From a virus: 21,190 bases of DNA. The position numbers and the translations under genes are program-made. The notes beneath the pieces are model-generated. The model did no database searches. It worked only from the letters and a program-made list of their open reading frames with translations, and was not told the origin of the DNA. The stretch is taken from the IMG/VR virus record IMGVR_UViG_3300017781_000179, positions 1 to 21,190 of that record. One strand, given 5' to 3'. This document shows, piece after piece, positions 5,501-11,143 of this stretch (its first letter is position 1; each line of letters opens with the position of its first letter).

Positions 5501-5980
5501 ATGCCAGTAGCAGAAATACTAGCGGGTATCGCATTGGTGAAATCAAGTGTTGACTTTATTAAGTCCAATATTGACACATGTAAAGATATTGGAGAAATAG
5601 GTGGTGCCATCGATGGTTTACTACGAGGTAAAGATGAAGTCAATAAGAAACAAGGTAAACGAGGTCTTGGTGTTAAAGAACAGTTTGATACATCACATAT
5701 CGCAAGAGAGACCATTGATGCAAAATTAGCTGCCGAGCAATTACAAGAAGTTGCTAATATGATTAATTTACGATTTGGTCCTAACACTTGGAAAGAGATA
5801 TTAGAAGAAAGAGCAAGACGAATTGCAGAACAAAAAGAATCAGTGAGGCTTGCAAAGATTGAAAAAGCAAAAGCAGATAAACAATTATGGATTGAGATTA
5901 AACAAGTTTTTACAGTTGCCGGTATTATATTTTTAGCACTTGGTTTAATTGTTGGTGCAGTATGGTACTCAAGACTTTAA
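5501..5980 (+). CDS. Tail-anchored coiled-coil protein of unknown function
   Basis: This encodes 159 residues. The N-terminus is Gly/Ala/Ile-rich and amphipathic (ILAGIALVKSSVDFIKSN, then IGEIGGAIDGLLRG). A long charged helical middle (about 70-130, with EERARRIAEQKE and KIEKAKADKQ) follows. The last 25 residues form a single hydrophobic segment (VAGIIFLALGLIVGAVWY) ending in SRL, giving a C-terminal membrane anchor. It is the first gene after the late promoter, with an AGAGGAG ribosome binding site, so it is probably made late. A virion, lysis or membrane-associated role would fit; a holin or spanin role is not supported by any motif. Confidence 0.75.
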   Translation: MPVAEILAGIALVKSSVDFIKSNIDTCKDIGEIGGAIDGLLRGKDEVNKKQGKRGLGVKEQFDTSHIARETIDAKLAAEQLQEVANMINLRFGPNTWKEILEERARRIAEQKESVRLAKIEKAKADKQLWIEIKQVFTVAGIIFLALGLIVGAVWYSRL

Positions 5981-6294
5981 TAATTATATTGATGTCTACC
6001 ACAATGGCGATTGCAGGTGCAAAAACTATAGGTACTAAAAAAGATTATACACGTCAACAAAAAATTCAGCGTGGAGACATACATCTTAAAAAGTATACCA
6101 CATGTAGATTAAAAAAGATTATACAATCAAGAAGTGGTGAACAAGCTTGCATATATCAAGGTGGAAATAAGACATATGAGCTAATGTTCGATAATAATTG
6201 TCCTAAACAATTTAAGTGTGTATATAATCCTAATAGTGCTGAACCAAACATAGATAATGTTATGGATAGTTTAAATTCAATAGGTAAAAAGTAG
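5962..6294 (+). CDS. Small exported protein with four cysteines
   Basis: This 110-residue protein has an N-terminal signal peptide (LKTLIIILMSTTMAIAGA, cleavage likely after AIA) and a basic mature part with four Cys (TTCRL, QACIY, NNCPK, KCVY). These could form two disulfides in the periplasm. It overlaps the preceding gene by 19 nt and precedes a Cys-rich mini-gene with a good AGGAG. Under late control it might act at the envelope during lysis or assembly; no family is recognised. Confidence 0.7.
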   Translation: MVLKTLIIILMSTTMAIAGAKTIGTKKDYTRQQKIQRGDIHLKKYTTCRLKKIIQSRSGEQACIYQGGNKTYELMFDNNCPKQFKCVYNPNSAEPNIDNVMDSLNSIGKK

Positions 6295-6302
6295 GAGTTA
6301 AT

Positions 6303-6446
6303 ATGATAGGCGAATCAAATGTAGGTGAAGAAAGAACATGTAAATATTGCGGTCATAGATGCCACTGCTATTCATCAGGCTGTCCTGAATGTATGAATGA
6401 TGTGTGTCAGAAATGTGATTGTGGTAAAGATGATCTTCAAACATGA
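6303..6446 (+). CDS. 47-residue Cys-rich putative zinc-binding mini-protein
   Basis: This small gene has nine Cys and two His in 47 residues, arranged as CKYC, HRCHC, CPEC, CQKC and CDC. Such spacing is typical of small zinc ribbons or treble-clef mini-proteins that can bind one or two zinc ions. The ATG at 6303 has TAGGAG upstream. The gene sits between the exported Cys protein and the next gene, overlapping the latter by 17 nt. There is no signal peptide, so a cytoplasmic zinc protein is more likely than a disulfide-bonded one. A nucleic-acid or protein adaptor is a guess. Confidence 0.7.
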   Translation: MIGESNVGEERTCKYCGHRCHCYSSGCPECMNDVCQKCDCGKDDLQT

Positions 6447-6708
6447 AAATTTCATGCTCGATCTTGAGAACGCTCATCGAGCAAAACTATATCAAGATGA
6501 TAAGTTACTGTTCTTAGGTGATGGTTATAAAGCAATTACCATACTAATACGTAACTCTAAAAATCCAACTCCAGTACAAGAAAAGTTTCGTAATCAACTC
6601 AATACTCGTCAAAAGCCAGCATTTACTGTTAAACAAGATGATCTTGAAGCTTTAAGACTTCAGGCAATAAGAGATTATACACCTGAAAAGAAAAAGAAAC
6701 GCAGATGA
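6430..6708 (+). CDS. Hypothetical protein with basic tail
   Basis: This encodes 92 residues from the ATG at 6430. An alternative ATG lies at 6454, and the frame is open further upstream inside the preceding gene. The N-terminal part has beta-like segments (AKLYQDDKLLFLGDGYKAIT) and the C-terminus ends in a strongly basic KKKKRR. There is no membrane segment or known motif. It overlaps the preceding gene by 17 nt and the following one by 4 nt (ATGATG region), so it is part of the late plus-strand operon. Confidence 0.6.
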   Translation: MIFKHENFMLDLENAHRAKLYQDDKLLFLGDGYKAITILIRNSKNPTPVQEKFRNQLNTRQKPAFTVKQDDLEALRLQAIRDYTPEKKKKRR

Positions 6709-6923
6709 TGCATGCATTTTTATTAATGGTTTATCTTGGTTCTCGTGTAGAGAGTCAAGACATGTACTTTCAAGATATAGACAAGTGTAAGTACTTCGCT
6801 GAAAGATTAAATAATCAGCCACCTGTTCCAAATAGAGTCGCACAAGAAGATGCGCCTAAGTTTCTATCATATACTGCGATATGCGTACCTAAGCGCATCG
6901 GTAAAAACACTAAAGTGTATTAG
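6705..6923 (+). CDS. Small exported two-Cys protein (family A)
   Basis: This 72-residue protein has a short hydrophobic N-terminus (MHAFLLMVYLGS) that may be a signal peptide or anchor, then YFQDIDKCKYFAERL and a second Cys in TAICVPKR. The layout (short signal, aromatic/Asp region before Cys, charged helix, second Cys 30-40 residues later) resembles the genes at 7116-7334 and 19139-19402. I suggest one family of small periplasmic proteins with a single disulfide. Its stop overlaps the convergent stop of the downstream-peptide gene by 4 nt. Confidence 0.6.
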   Translation: MMHAFLLMVYLGSRVESQDMYFQDIDKCKYFAERLNNQPPVPNRVAQEDAPKFLSYTAICVPKRIGKNTKVY

Positions 6924-7021
6924 GCTGCTTTCAGTTGTAAGCGATAGCTTAGAATTCTATGAACTCTAGCGCGATCACGTGCCTGACAAAACCTCTTCCA
7001 AGAATATGGTCTGTAAGTCAT
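6920..7021 (-). CDS. 33-residue basic 'downstream peptide' controlled by a glutamine riboswitch
   Basis: This encodes MTYRPYSWKRFCQARDRARV and 13 more residues: small, strongly basic, with one Cys and several aromatic residues. The ATG at 7021 has a strong GAGGGAGGG ribosome binding site. It lies 29 nt after the end of a glutamine riboswitch, exactly where the Downstream-peptide RNA class places its short reading frame. In cyanobacteria and their phages such peptides are linked to nitrogen status; one cyanobacterial example (PirA) binds the PII protein, but similarity to it is not evident. It overlaps the last plus-strand gene by 4 nt at convergent stops. RNA or protein binding is possible given its charge. 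Confidence 0.75.
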   Translation of the reverse strand: MTYRPYSWKRFCQARDRARVHRILSYRLQLKAA

Positions 7022-7050
7022 TAGTCACCCTCCCTCGTTAATGGTTAGGT

Positions 7051-7094
7051 GCGTTCCTTCAGCGACTGCCTACTTCCGCCCTTACGGGTGAACG
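7051..7094 (-). promoter_or_regulatory. Glutamine riboswitch (glnA/Downstream-peptide class)
   Basis: The minus strand carries the class-defining blocks: CGTTCA at the 5' end, CGGAAGTAGG in the middle and GAAGGAACGC at the 3' end. CGTTC pairs with GAACG as P1, CCC-GTAA-GGG forms a hairpin with a GNRA-type loop, and CAG-TCG-CTG forms a third hairpin, giving a three-way junction. This matches my knowledge of L-glutamine aptamers. The ribosome binding site for the 33-residue peptide follows about 16 nt later, so translational control through nearby CACC/GGGTG pairing is plausible. A late-type promoter lies 14 nt upstream. Confidence 0.88.
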
Positions 7095-7107
7095 TTTAAT
7101 GTATTAC

Positions 7108-7115
7108 TATTTATA
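7108..7115 (-). promoter_or_regulatory. T4-type late promoter before the glutamine riboswitch
   Basis: TATAAATA on the minus strand is followed by GTAAT, giving the same 13 nt as the late promoter at 5471. Transcription would start near 7100, a few bases before the riboswitch. It sits directly after the stop codon of the gene at 7116-7334. Confidence 0.7.
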
Positions 7116-7334
7116 CTAATCAAGAATTTTAAGTGGATGTCTTTCGCCATTTTTAATTTCCATTTCGAGTCTGCCTTGTTTGCAAACCCATCTAGGACCA
7201 CCAGGACCTTGAGTCCTTTTAATCTTTCTTTTCACTTTCAAACATTCCATCATTGAGTCACGAGGTGTGAATTCTGTTGGCTTCACGTCTCCACTCATAA
7301 ACATTAACAAAATAAAACCTGTAAATATTTCCAT
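7116..7334 (-). CDS. Small exported two-Cys protein (family A)
   Basis: This 72-residue protein has an N-terminal hydrophobic segment (IFTGFILLMFMSG), then FTPRDSMMECLKVKRKIKR with the first Cys, and a second Cys in PRWVCKQGR. The C-terminus is basic and polar. The layout is shared with 6705-6923 and 19139-19402. It starts with a TAATG overlap to the preceding gene, so the two are translationally coupled and under the late promoter at 7760-7767. Periplasmic location with one disulfide is inferred. Confidence 0.65.
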   Translation of the reverse strand: MEIFTGFILLMFMSGDVKPTEFTPRDSMMECLKVKRKIKRTQGPGGPRWVCKQGRLEMEIKNGERHPLKILD

Positions 7335-7741
7335 TAGTGTTTTCCGTTTAATACTTTATCTTTAAGCTTTTCTATCTGATCTTCGAGTTTTTCAATTCTT
7401 GACTTATAAAAATCAAGTGTAAGCTTTTGTTGTTGATCGTATGGAGCTTTACCAGTTTCAATATTCTTTGCGAGTTTTTCAAGTTGGCCAGCTAAGTGTT
7501 CTATTAACATAAATTGTTCACTATCTGCTGGTAGACTACCCATTTCTCCACGTGGCCATTTAATTCTAAATTCAGTATTCTTTTCAAGATCTGTGTTGAT
7601 TATTATAAGCTCAGTTTCTACTTTATTTAATCTCTCAATAATACCAAAATATGCCCATACACCTACGGCCACTGCCATAATAATAGACAGCAGATTTCGT
7701 ATCGGCATTTCAACGCCAGTGTTTTCAGATATCTTTGGCAT
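7334..7741 (-). CDS. Membrane-anchored coiled-coil protein
   Basis: This encodes 135 residues. A short polar N-terminus is followed by one transmembrane segment (about 15-33, LLSIIMAVAVGVWAYFG), a linker with KNTEFRIKWPRGEMG and LPADSEQFMLIEHL, and a C-terminal coiled coil (KSRIEKLEDQIEKLKDKVL). The ATG has AAGGAG at ideal spacing and a late promoter 19 nt upstream. The sequence has the look of a protein widely shared by marine T4-like phages, but I know no function. A bitopic membrane protein with a periplasmic or cytoplasmic coiled coil could take part in lysis or virion assembly. Confidence 0.75.
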   Translation of the reverse strand: MPKISENTGVEMPIRNLLSIIMAVAVGVWAYFGIIERLNKVETELIIINTDLEKNTEFRIKWPRGEMGSLPADSEQFMLIEHLAGQLEKLAKNIETGKAPYDQQQKLTLDFYKSRIEKLEDQIEKLKDKVLNGKH

Positions 7742-7759
7742 AATTGCTCCTTACAATAT

Positions 7760-7767
7760 TATTTATA
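7760..7767 (-). promoter_or_regulatory. T4-type late promoter TATAAATA
   Basis: The octamer on the minus strand lies 18 nt before the ATG at 7741, with AAGGAG in between. It has the same geometry as the sites at 1585 and 5471. An inverted-repeat array lies immediately upstream (7771-7827). Confidence 0.7.
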
Positions 7768-7770
7768 TCT

Positions 7771-7827
7771 TGTCAAAATATTGACAGTTACTATTATTTG
7801 ACACATTATATTGTCAGGTTTTTGACA
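7771..7827. repeat. Array of TGTCA/TGACA inverted repeats upstream of a late promoter
   Basis: Five copies of the 5-mer TGTCA or its complement TGACA lie within 57 nt: 7771, 7782, 7799, 7812 and 7823. Two pairs form TGTCA-N6-TGACA dyads (7771-7786 and 7812-7827), and a TGACA-N8-TGTCA lies between (7799-7816). The array sits between a gene stop (7828) and the late promoter (7760-7767). It could be operators for a dimeric regulator or weak hairpins ending upstream transcription; no U-tract follows either dyad. Confidence 0.6.
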
Positions 7828-8178
7828 CTAATCAGTATTGTACTTGTATTCTTGCATATCCGAGTCTATATTAGCACACTTATCAAACTCATTCATGTCA
7901 TGAACATATAGTTGTATGATTCCATAATGCAATACTTTAAGCAAATCTTTACGAGCATCATCACTCGTACCTTTTTTACCGTATCTTTGTGCGTACTTCA
8001 TTATATTACCAATACAAAAACCTGTACCGTGTCCACCGTCGATTATAAATTCTGTAGCCTGGAAGTGCTGCCTAGAATAATGACCAGTATAAGTCGAGTC
8101 AATTACTCTCTGCAATTCTTCAACATAATTATCTTCATTAAATTTATATTCGCCTTTTGGCTCATTATTTTTTTTCAT
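7828..8178 (-). CDS. DUF3310-family protein
   Basis: This encodes 116 residues from the ATG at 8178 (GAAAGG upstream); longer forms starting at 8196 or 8241 are in frame. The core TEFIIDGGHGTGFCIGNIMKY then AQRYGKKG, followed by DDARKDLLKVLHYG, matches the phage DUF3310 pattern (xGFxxGNxxKYxxRxGxKx...D..Ka). The family is common in phages and sometimes labelled nucleotide-kinase-like, but its activity is not settled. The first 30 residues are a polar extension. It overlaps the upstream small gene by 14 nt and is the last gene of the unit starting at the promoter at 9819. Confidence 0.8.
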   Translation of the reverse strand: MKKNNEPKGEYKFNEDNYVEELQRVIDSTYTGHYSRQHFQATEFIIDGGHGTGFCIGNIMKYAQRYGKKGTSDDARKDLLKVLHYGIIQLYVHDMNEFDKCANIDSDMQEYKYNTD

Positions 8179-8335
8179 CAATAACCTTTCTTGCATTGTT
8201 AACCCAATCAATAACTGTCTGATTGTTTTCGTGTATGCCACCTTTTTTTATTTTATGTTCTGTTTGTTCAACGATATGTACGGCTAACATTAAATCTACA
8301 TCAAAGTCGCTATCGCCATATATAATACTACTCAT
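8165..8335 (-). CDS. Small hypothetical protein
   Basis: This encodes 56 residues from the ATG at 8335, which has GGAGGCG upstream and an 8-nt overlap with the preceding stop (ATGAGTAG). The composition is acidic at the N-terminus (YGDSDFDVDLM) and basic at the C-terminus (NNARKVIDEKK). It is probably helical, with no membrane segment or motif. Located directly before DUF3310 with overlap, it may be made in a fixed ratio to it. The function is unknown. Confidence 0.6.
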   Translation of the reverse strand: MSSIIYGDSDFDVDLMLAVHIVEQTEHKIKKGGIHENNQTVIDWVNNARKVIDEKK

Positions 8336-8828
8336 GCTCGCCTCCTGGATCATTAGGATCTAGTTTAACTCTCTTACCATTGATCCACATAGATTGCCTT
8401 GCTCTTGAAAAACTATGATAACCATTTTTCTTTAAAAAGAACTCTGGCCGTTTTTTAGCTACATCAAATGCACTTACAGTTAACACTATTGCAGATAAGA
8501 GTAATATGTGTGCAATTGCAGTGAAACCAAATATCCACATCGAACCAAAGTACATAGAAAATGTTATACACCACATCCACGCTAAGACCTGTAATACCAT
8601 GTGTCTCGTGTTCAAGTGCGGTATATGTTTTAATGGATTCATATTGGCATCCATCACGCCATTCCAACTATCATATATAAACTGTCTCACTGGATATACT
8701 CCTCTTTCGAATGTTACTTTCAAGGGATAATTAGCATCAACTATGTCTTTAAAGTCGATTGCGTCATACCTATCATTAAAATACTGAATAACTTTAGCGT
8801 CTCGCCAATAACCTGTAACTCTGTACAC
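8328..8828 (-). CDS. Two-pass membrane protein of unknown function
   Basis: This 166-residue protein has a soluble N-terminal region (about 1-75) with an aromatic-rich start (YRVTGYWRDAKVIQYF). Two adjacent transmembrane segments follow at about 78-97 and 98-121 (WMWCITFSMYFGSMWIFG, then IAHILLLSAIVLTVSAF), then a basic C-terminal tail. The start is a GTG overlapping the upstream TAG (TAGTG). Both termini are probably cytoplasmic. No family is recognised. Confidence 0.65.
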   Translation of the reverse strand: MYRVTGYWRDAKVIQYFNDRYDAIDFKDIVDANYPLKVTFERGVYPVRQFIYDSWNGVMDANMNPLKHIPHLNTRHMVLQVLAWMWCITFSMYFGSMWIFGFTAIAHILLLSAIVLTVSAFDVAKKRPEFFLKKNGYHSFSRARQSMWINGKRVKLDPNDPGGEHE

Positions 8829-9055
8829 TATTTTTTATCCATGACTTTCATCATTTGTAGTTCTTTACCACCTAGCTCTCTAAGTTGACACTTATAATCA
8901 TACATAGAGTTATGACCTTCATAGCGAGTTAAACAGTCACGTGCTGTTATATCTTTCCATAATACTTTCTGTCCACTTGGATAAGTTACTTCATATGTTC
9001 TTAACTTCTTATCCCATGATTTAGGATAGCCATCTGTCATATACGTTACCGTCAT
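8828..9055 (-). CDS. Small hypothetical protein
   Basis: This encodes 75 residues from the ATG at 9055, chosen because it overlaps the hydrolase stop as TAATG and has GGGAAAAG before it; an ATG at 9067 is in frame four codons upstream. The pattern is beta-rich near the start (RTYEVTYPSGQKVLWKDI), then helical with two Cys (ARDCLTRYEG, YKCQLREL). No signal or membrane segment is present. It may be a small DNA- or protein-binding factor, but this is unsupported. Confidence 0.6.
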   Translation of the reverse strand: MTVTYMTDGYPKSWDKKLRTYEVTYPSGQKVLWKDITARDCLTRYEGHNSMYDYKCQLRELGGKELQMMKVMDKK

Positions 9056-9603
9056 TACTTTTCCCATCTATAAAATATGTGATCACCTACAACAAGTGTT
9101 TTTGTCTTAGTTTTTCTCCATGCTGGGAAAACATAGTTTGCATGATAGTGTGTTGCACCATAAGTTATATCATCTTTATACTGTCCAAAGAATATTATTC
9201 TTGCTATCTCGATAGCAATTCTGTATACTTCTCTATCATATGAAGGTATATCATCACCTTTACCATCACAAAACCAACTAAACTGACATCTATTCTTAAC
9301 AGGATATAATATTGTCCTATCTTTCCATGACGGTCTTGTCGGACCCTGTTGTATTACTTCACAATATGTGTTAGGATAACGAGTATCACTAACTCGATTA
9401 TCCACTACAAATGCTACTGCAAACATGCCTCTTACTGGCTGATTGCGTGCTTCCCAGTATATATTGTCTGCTAAACACGTAATTTGCTCAAATGCAGTAC
9501 CCTTAATTGATGGTTTTGCTTTTGCAGGTGTACAGTATGTTAATACAAGCATACCAAATACACCAAACAATAAACCTTTTAGGTAATCAGTGTTATTAAG
9601 CAT
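9055..9603 (-). CDS. Exported SleB-like cell-wall hydrolase
   Basis: This encodes 182 residues from the ATG at 9603. That start gives an 8-nt overlap with the upstream stop (ATGCTTAA) and a proper signal peptide: charged start, hydrophobic core LLFGVFGMLVLTY, AKA cleavage site. The mature part matches the Hydrolase_2/SleB family (PF07486): NIYWEARNQP with the likely catalytic Glu51, AFVVDNRV, CEVIQQ, CQFSWFCDG, GATHYHANYVFPAW and GDHIFYRW. Members cleave peptidoglycan glycan strands. An exported hydrolase could serve lysis or local wall remodelling. It lies behind an early promoter rather than with the late genes, which is unusual for a lysin. Confidence 0.88.
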   Translation of the reverse strand: MLNNTDYLKGLLFGVFGMLVLTYCTPAKAKPSIKGTAFEQITCLADNIYWEARNQPVRGMFAVAFVVDNRVSDTRYPNTYCEVIQQGPTRPSWKDRTILYPVKNRCQFSWFCDGKGDDIPSYDREVYRIAIEIARIIFFGQYKDDITYGATHYHANYVFPAWRKTKTKTLVVGDHIFYRWEK

Positions 9604-9784
9604 ACCAATACATCTCAACTTCATCGGCAACCTGAGATTTATCCAACCAGTTGAACTCTCTGTTCCTCATAATTTCAACATGTTCCTTAGCCTGAACTAA
9701 TGAATCAGCTTCCTTAATGATATGTTCAGCATTACTGTAGAACTCATCCATTGAATCCATAATTAAACTTTTTACTTTTGCCAT
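9596..9784 (-). CDS. Small acidic helical hypothetical protein
   Basis: This 62-residue, acidic, predicted helical protein (MDSMDEFYSNAEHIIKEAD, then VEIMRNREFNW) has no membrane segment. It is the first gene after the early promoter at 9819-9847, with a GGAG ribosome binding site, so it should be strongly expressed early. Small acidic early phage proteins often inhibit or redirect host enzymes. That is a general expectation and nothing here identifies a target. It overlaps the hydrolase gene by 8 nt. Confidence 0.6.
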   Translation of the reverse strand: MAKVKSLIMDSMDEFYSNAEHIIKEADSLVQAKEHVEIMRNREFNWLDKSQVADEVEMYWYA

Positions 9785-9818
9785 AATATAACTCCATCTT
9801 TTTTCATTTTATAGATCT

Positions 9819-9847
9819 ATTATACTACAGTTTTAATGACTTGTAAA
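9819..9847 (-). promoter_or_regulatory. Early sigma70-type promoter
   Basis: On the minus strand there is TTTACA (9847-9842), a 17-nt spacer and TATAAT (9824-9819), preceded by AAAAAAAACTG. The predicted start is near 9812, 28 nt before the ATG at 9784. It shares the full module with the promoters at 5433 and 20219. Confidence 0.85.
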
Positions 9848-9858
9848 CAGTTTTTTTT

Positions 9859-9877
9859 AAAAAAATGCACTTTTTTT
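9859..9877 (-). terminator. A/T-only hairpin after the glycan block (weak terminator candidate)
   Basis: At the stop of the gene at 9876, the minus strand reads A7-GTGCA-T7, a 7-bp A:U hairpin whose 3' arm is a U-run. It lacks G:C pairs, so termination would be weak. A tandem copy of GTGCA-A-tract sequence overlaps the last codons (9866-9904). It lies just before the early promoter at 9847. Confidence 0.25.
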
Positions 9878-10496
9878 ATGACATTTGCACTTTTTTATCA
9901 TATGTAACTATGTCGACGTTAGGTCCTCTAGTAATCTTAATTGCGTCATGAATATGATGCATCACAAATTTAGTATTGGGGAATTCTTTAAACATGTTCT
10001 CCCATACAGGACGCCAGTTATTCGCTAGCCTGTTGGTGTTCATGTTACCTCTGTCTGAATTGAGGTAGAAGTCAGAACAACTTCTTAGGTTAAAGTCAAA
10101 TATTGAGTCAAATCCATATAAGTGTACCTCATCTGCTTTAACTTTATTTGCTGCATAGTGCGTGGCCATGTGACCACAATTAAAATCTGTATAGTTTGCC
10201 ACATACTTTGGAAGTGTGGTATAAAATTCTTTCACCTGGTGCGAGTGTTTTACATAAAATGTTGGCTGCTGATCCATCCAGATCTTTGGTCTCATACCTA
10301 AAATCCAGTCACCAGGAATTATAAGTGTTCCTTCGTGCAGTGCACGCATCATCTTAAAGTCTACCATAATAGTTCCATAAGCGCCTGCAACTGGCCAAGG
10401 TGGAATATTACATGTTAACTTCATTCCAACTCTCTGCTCTTTATGAAATAAACTTGCCTGATCTCCATTTCCAATTATATGTACTATCTTACTCAT
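9876..10496 (-). CDS. Putative glycan-related protein, last gene of the glycosyltransferase block
   Basis: This 206-residue protein opens with IVHIIGNGDQASLF, a nucleotide-binding-like beta-strand and Gly turn like those at the start of DUF115/MptE-like and some sialyltransferase-like proteins. Later segments EVHLYGFDSIFDF and TKFVMHHIHD fit strands of a Rossmann-like fold. Its membership of a large glycosyltransferase operon and 4-nt overlap with a GT8-like gene suggest a role in sugar transfer or sugar-phosphate handling. A good AGGAG lies before the ATG. I could not identify a specific family, so the role is inferred from context. Confidence 0.6.
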   Translation of the reverse strand: MSKIVHIIGNGDQASLFHKEQRVGMKLTCNIPPWPVAGAYGTIMVDFKMMRALHEGTLIIPGDWILGMRPKIWMDQQPTFYVKHSHQVKEFYTTLPKYVANYTDFNCGHMATHYAANKVKADEVHLYGFDSIFDFNLRSCSDFYLNSDRGNMNTNRLANNWRPVWENMFKEFPNTKFVMHHIHDAIKITRGPNVDIVTYDKKVQMS

Positions 10497-11143
10497 AACA
10501 TACTCCTAATTTTATCTTTGCCTTTCTGTCCAGTCCAGTGCATTATTCTTATCTTACCAACATAGCCATCATCTAACTGCAACCTTAATACATTCCACTC
10601 ATTAGGTAGATCTTTAATTAAGCTAATTTTTGTAATAGGACTTAGTAGTTTATCAAGGACTTCTTGATCTCCTATTTGGTCTCTATTCTTTTTAGTAGCA
10701 CCTACCCATTGCCTTAATATTATAGGTTTATCTATAAAACCTACAACACCTGAATTATGCCACAAGTGGCCACGTCTCCAAGTCCATGGCTTATCCTCGA
10801 CCATTGCTAACTTATTTGGTTCTAATAGATTAAATATGTCATCGACATTATCCATAACTTGACAATCTGTGTCAATCCAAACTGTCTTTTTAGCCGGACA
10901 CTTAAGCATTGATAATGGTTTTTTAAACCAGCCTTTTTCTTGCACATCAGTTAAGTCCATAACAGCATGTGCATTTTCACGTATTATTGCGCGGCCAAGA
11001 TCAGATAATCCAAAGTCAGCAAAAACTAAAGGTTTTTTACAGTGTTTTTTAAAGTTCTTTAAGAACCAGGGAAGTATCCACTCATGGCCACTATCACAAC
11101 CAGTTAAAAAGGCTTCATTATATAATTTCGTAGGATTCGCCAT
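10493..11143 (-). CDS. GT8-like glycosyltransferase
   Basis: This 216-residue protein has a GT-A fold signature with a DxD motif in TVWIDTDCQV (Asp91 and Asp93) for Mn/nucleotide-sugar binding. It is followed by HNSGVVGF, GDQEVLDKLL and a terminal HWTGQKGK, resembling the GT8 order (DxD, NSG, DQ, HxxGxxKP). It is short for GT8 (about 280-340). It probably transfers a hexose onto a surface or phage glycan; donor and acceptor are unknown. It starts inside the end of the preceding gene (26-nt overlap) and overlaps the next by 4 nt. Confidence 0.75.
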   Translation of the reverse strand: MANPTKLYNEAFLTGCDSGHEWILPWFLKNFKKHCKKPLVFADFGLSDLGRAIIRENAHAVMDLTDVQEKGWFKKPLSMLKCPAKKTVWIDTDCQVMDNVDDIFNLLEPNKLAMVEDKPWTWRRGHLWHNSGVVGFIDKPIILRQWVGATKKNRDQIGDQEVLDKLLSPITKISLIKDLPNEWNVLRLQLDDGYVGKIRIMHWTGQKGKDKIRSML

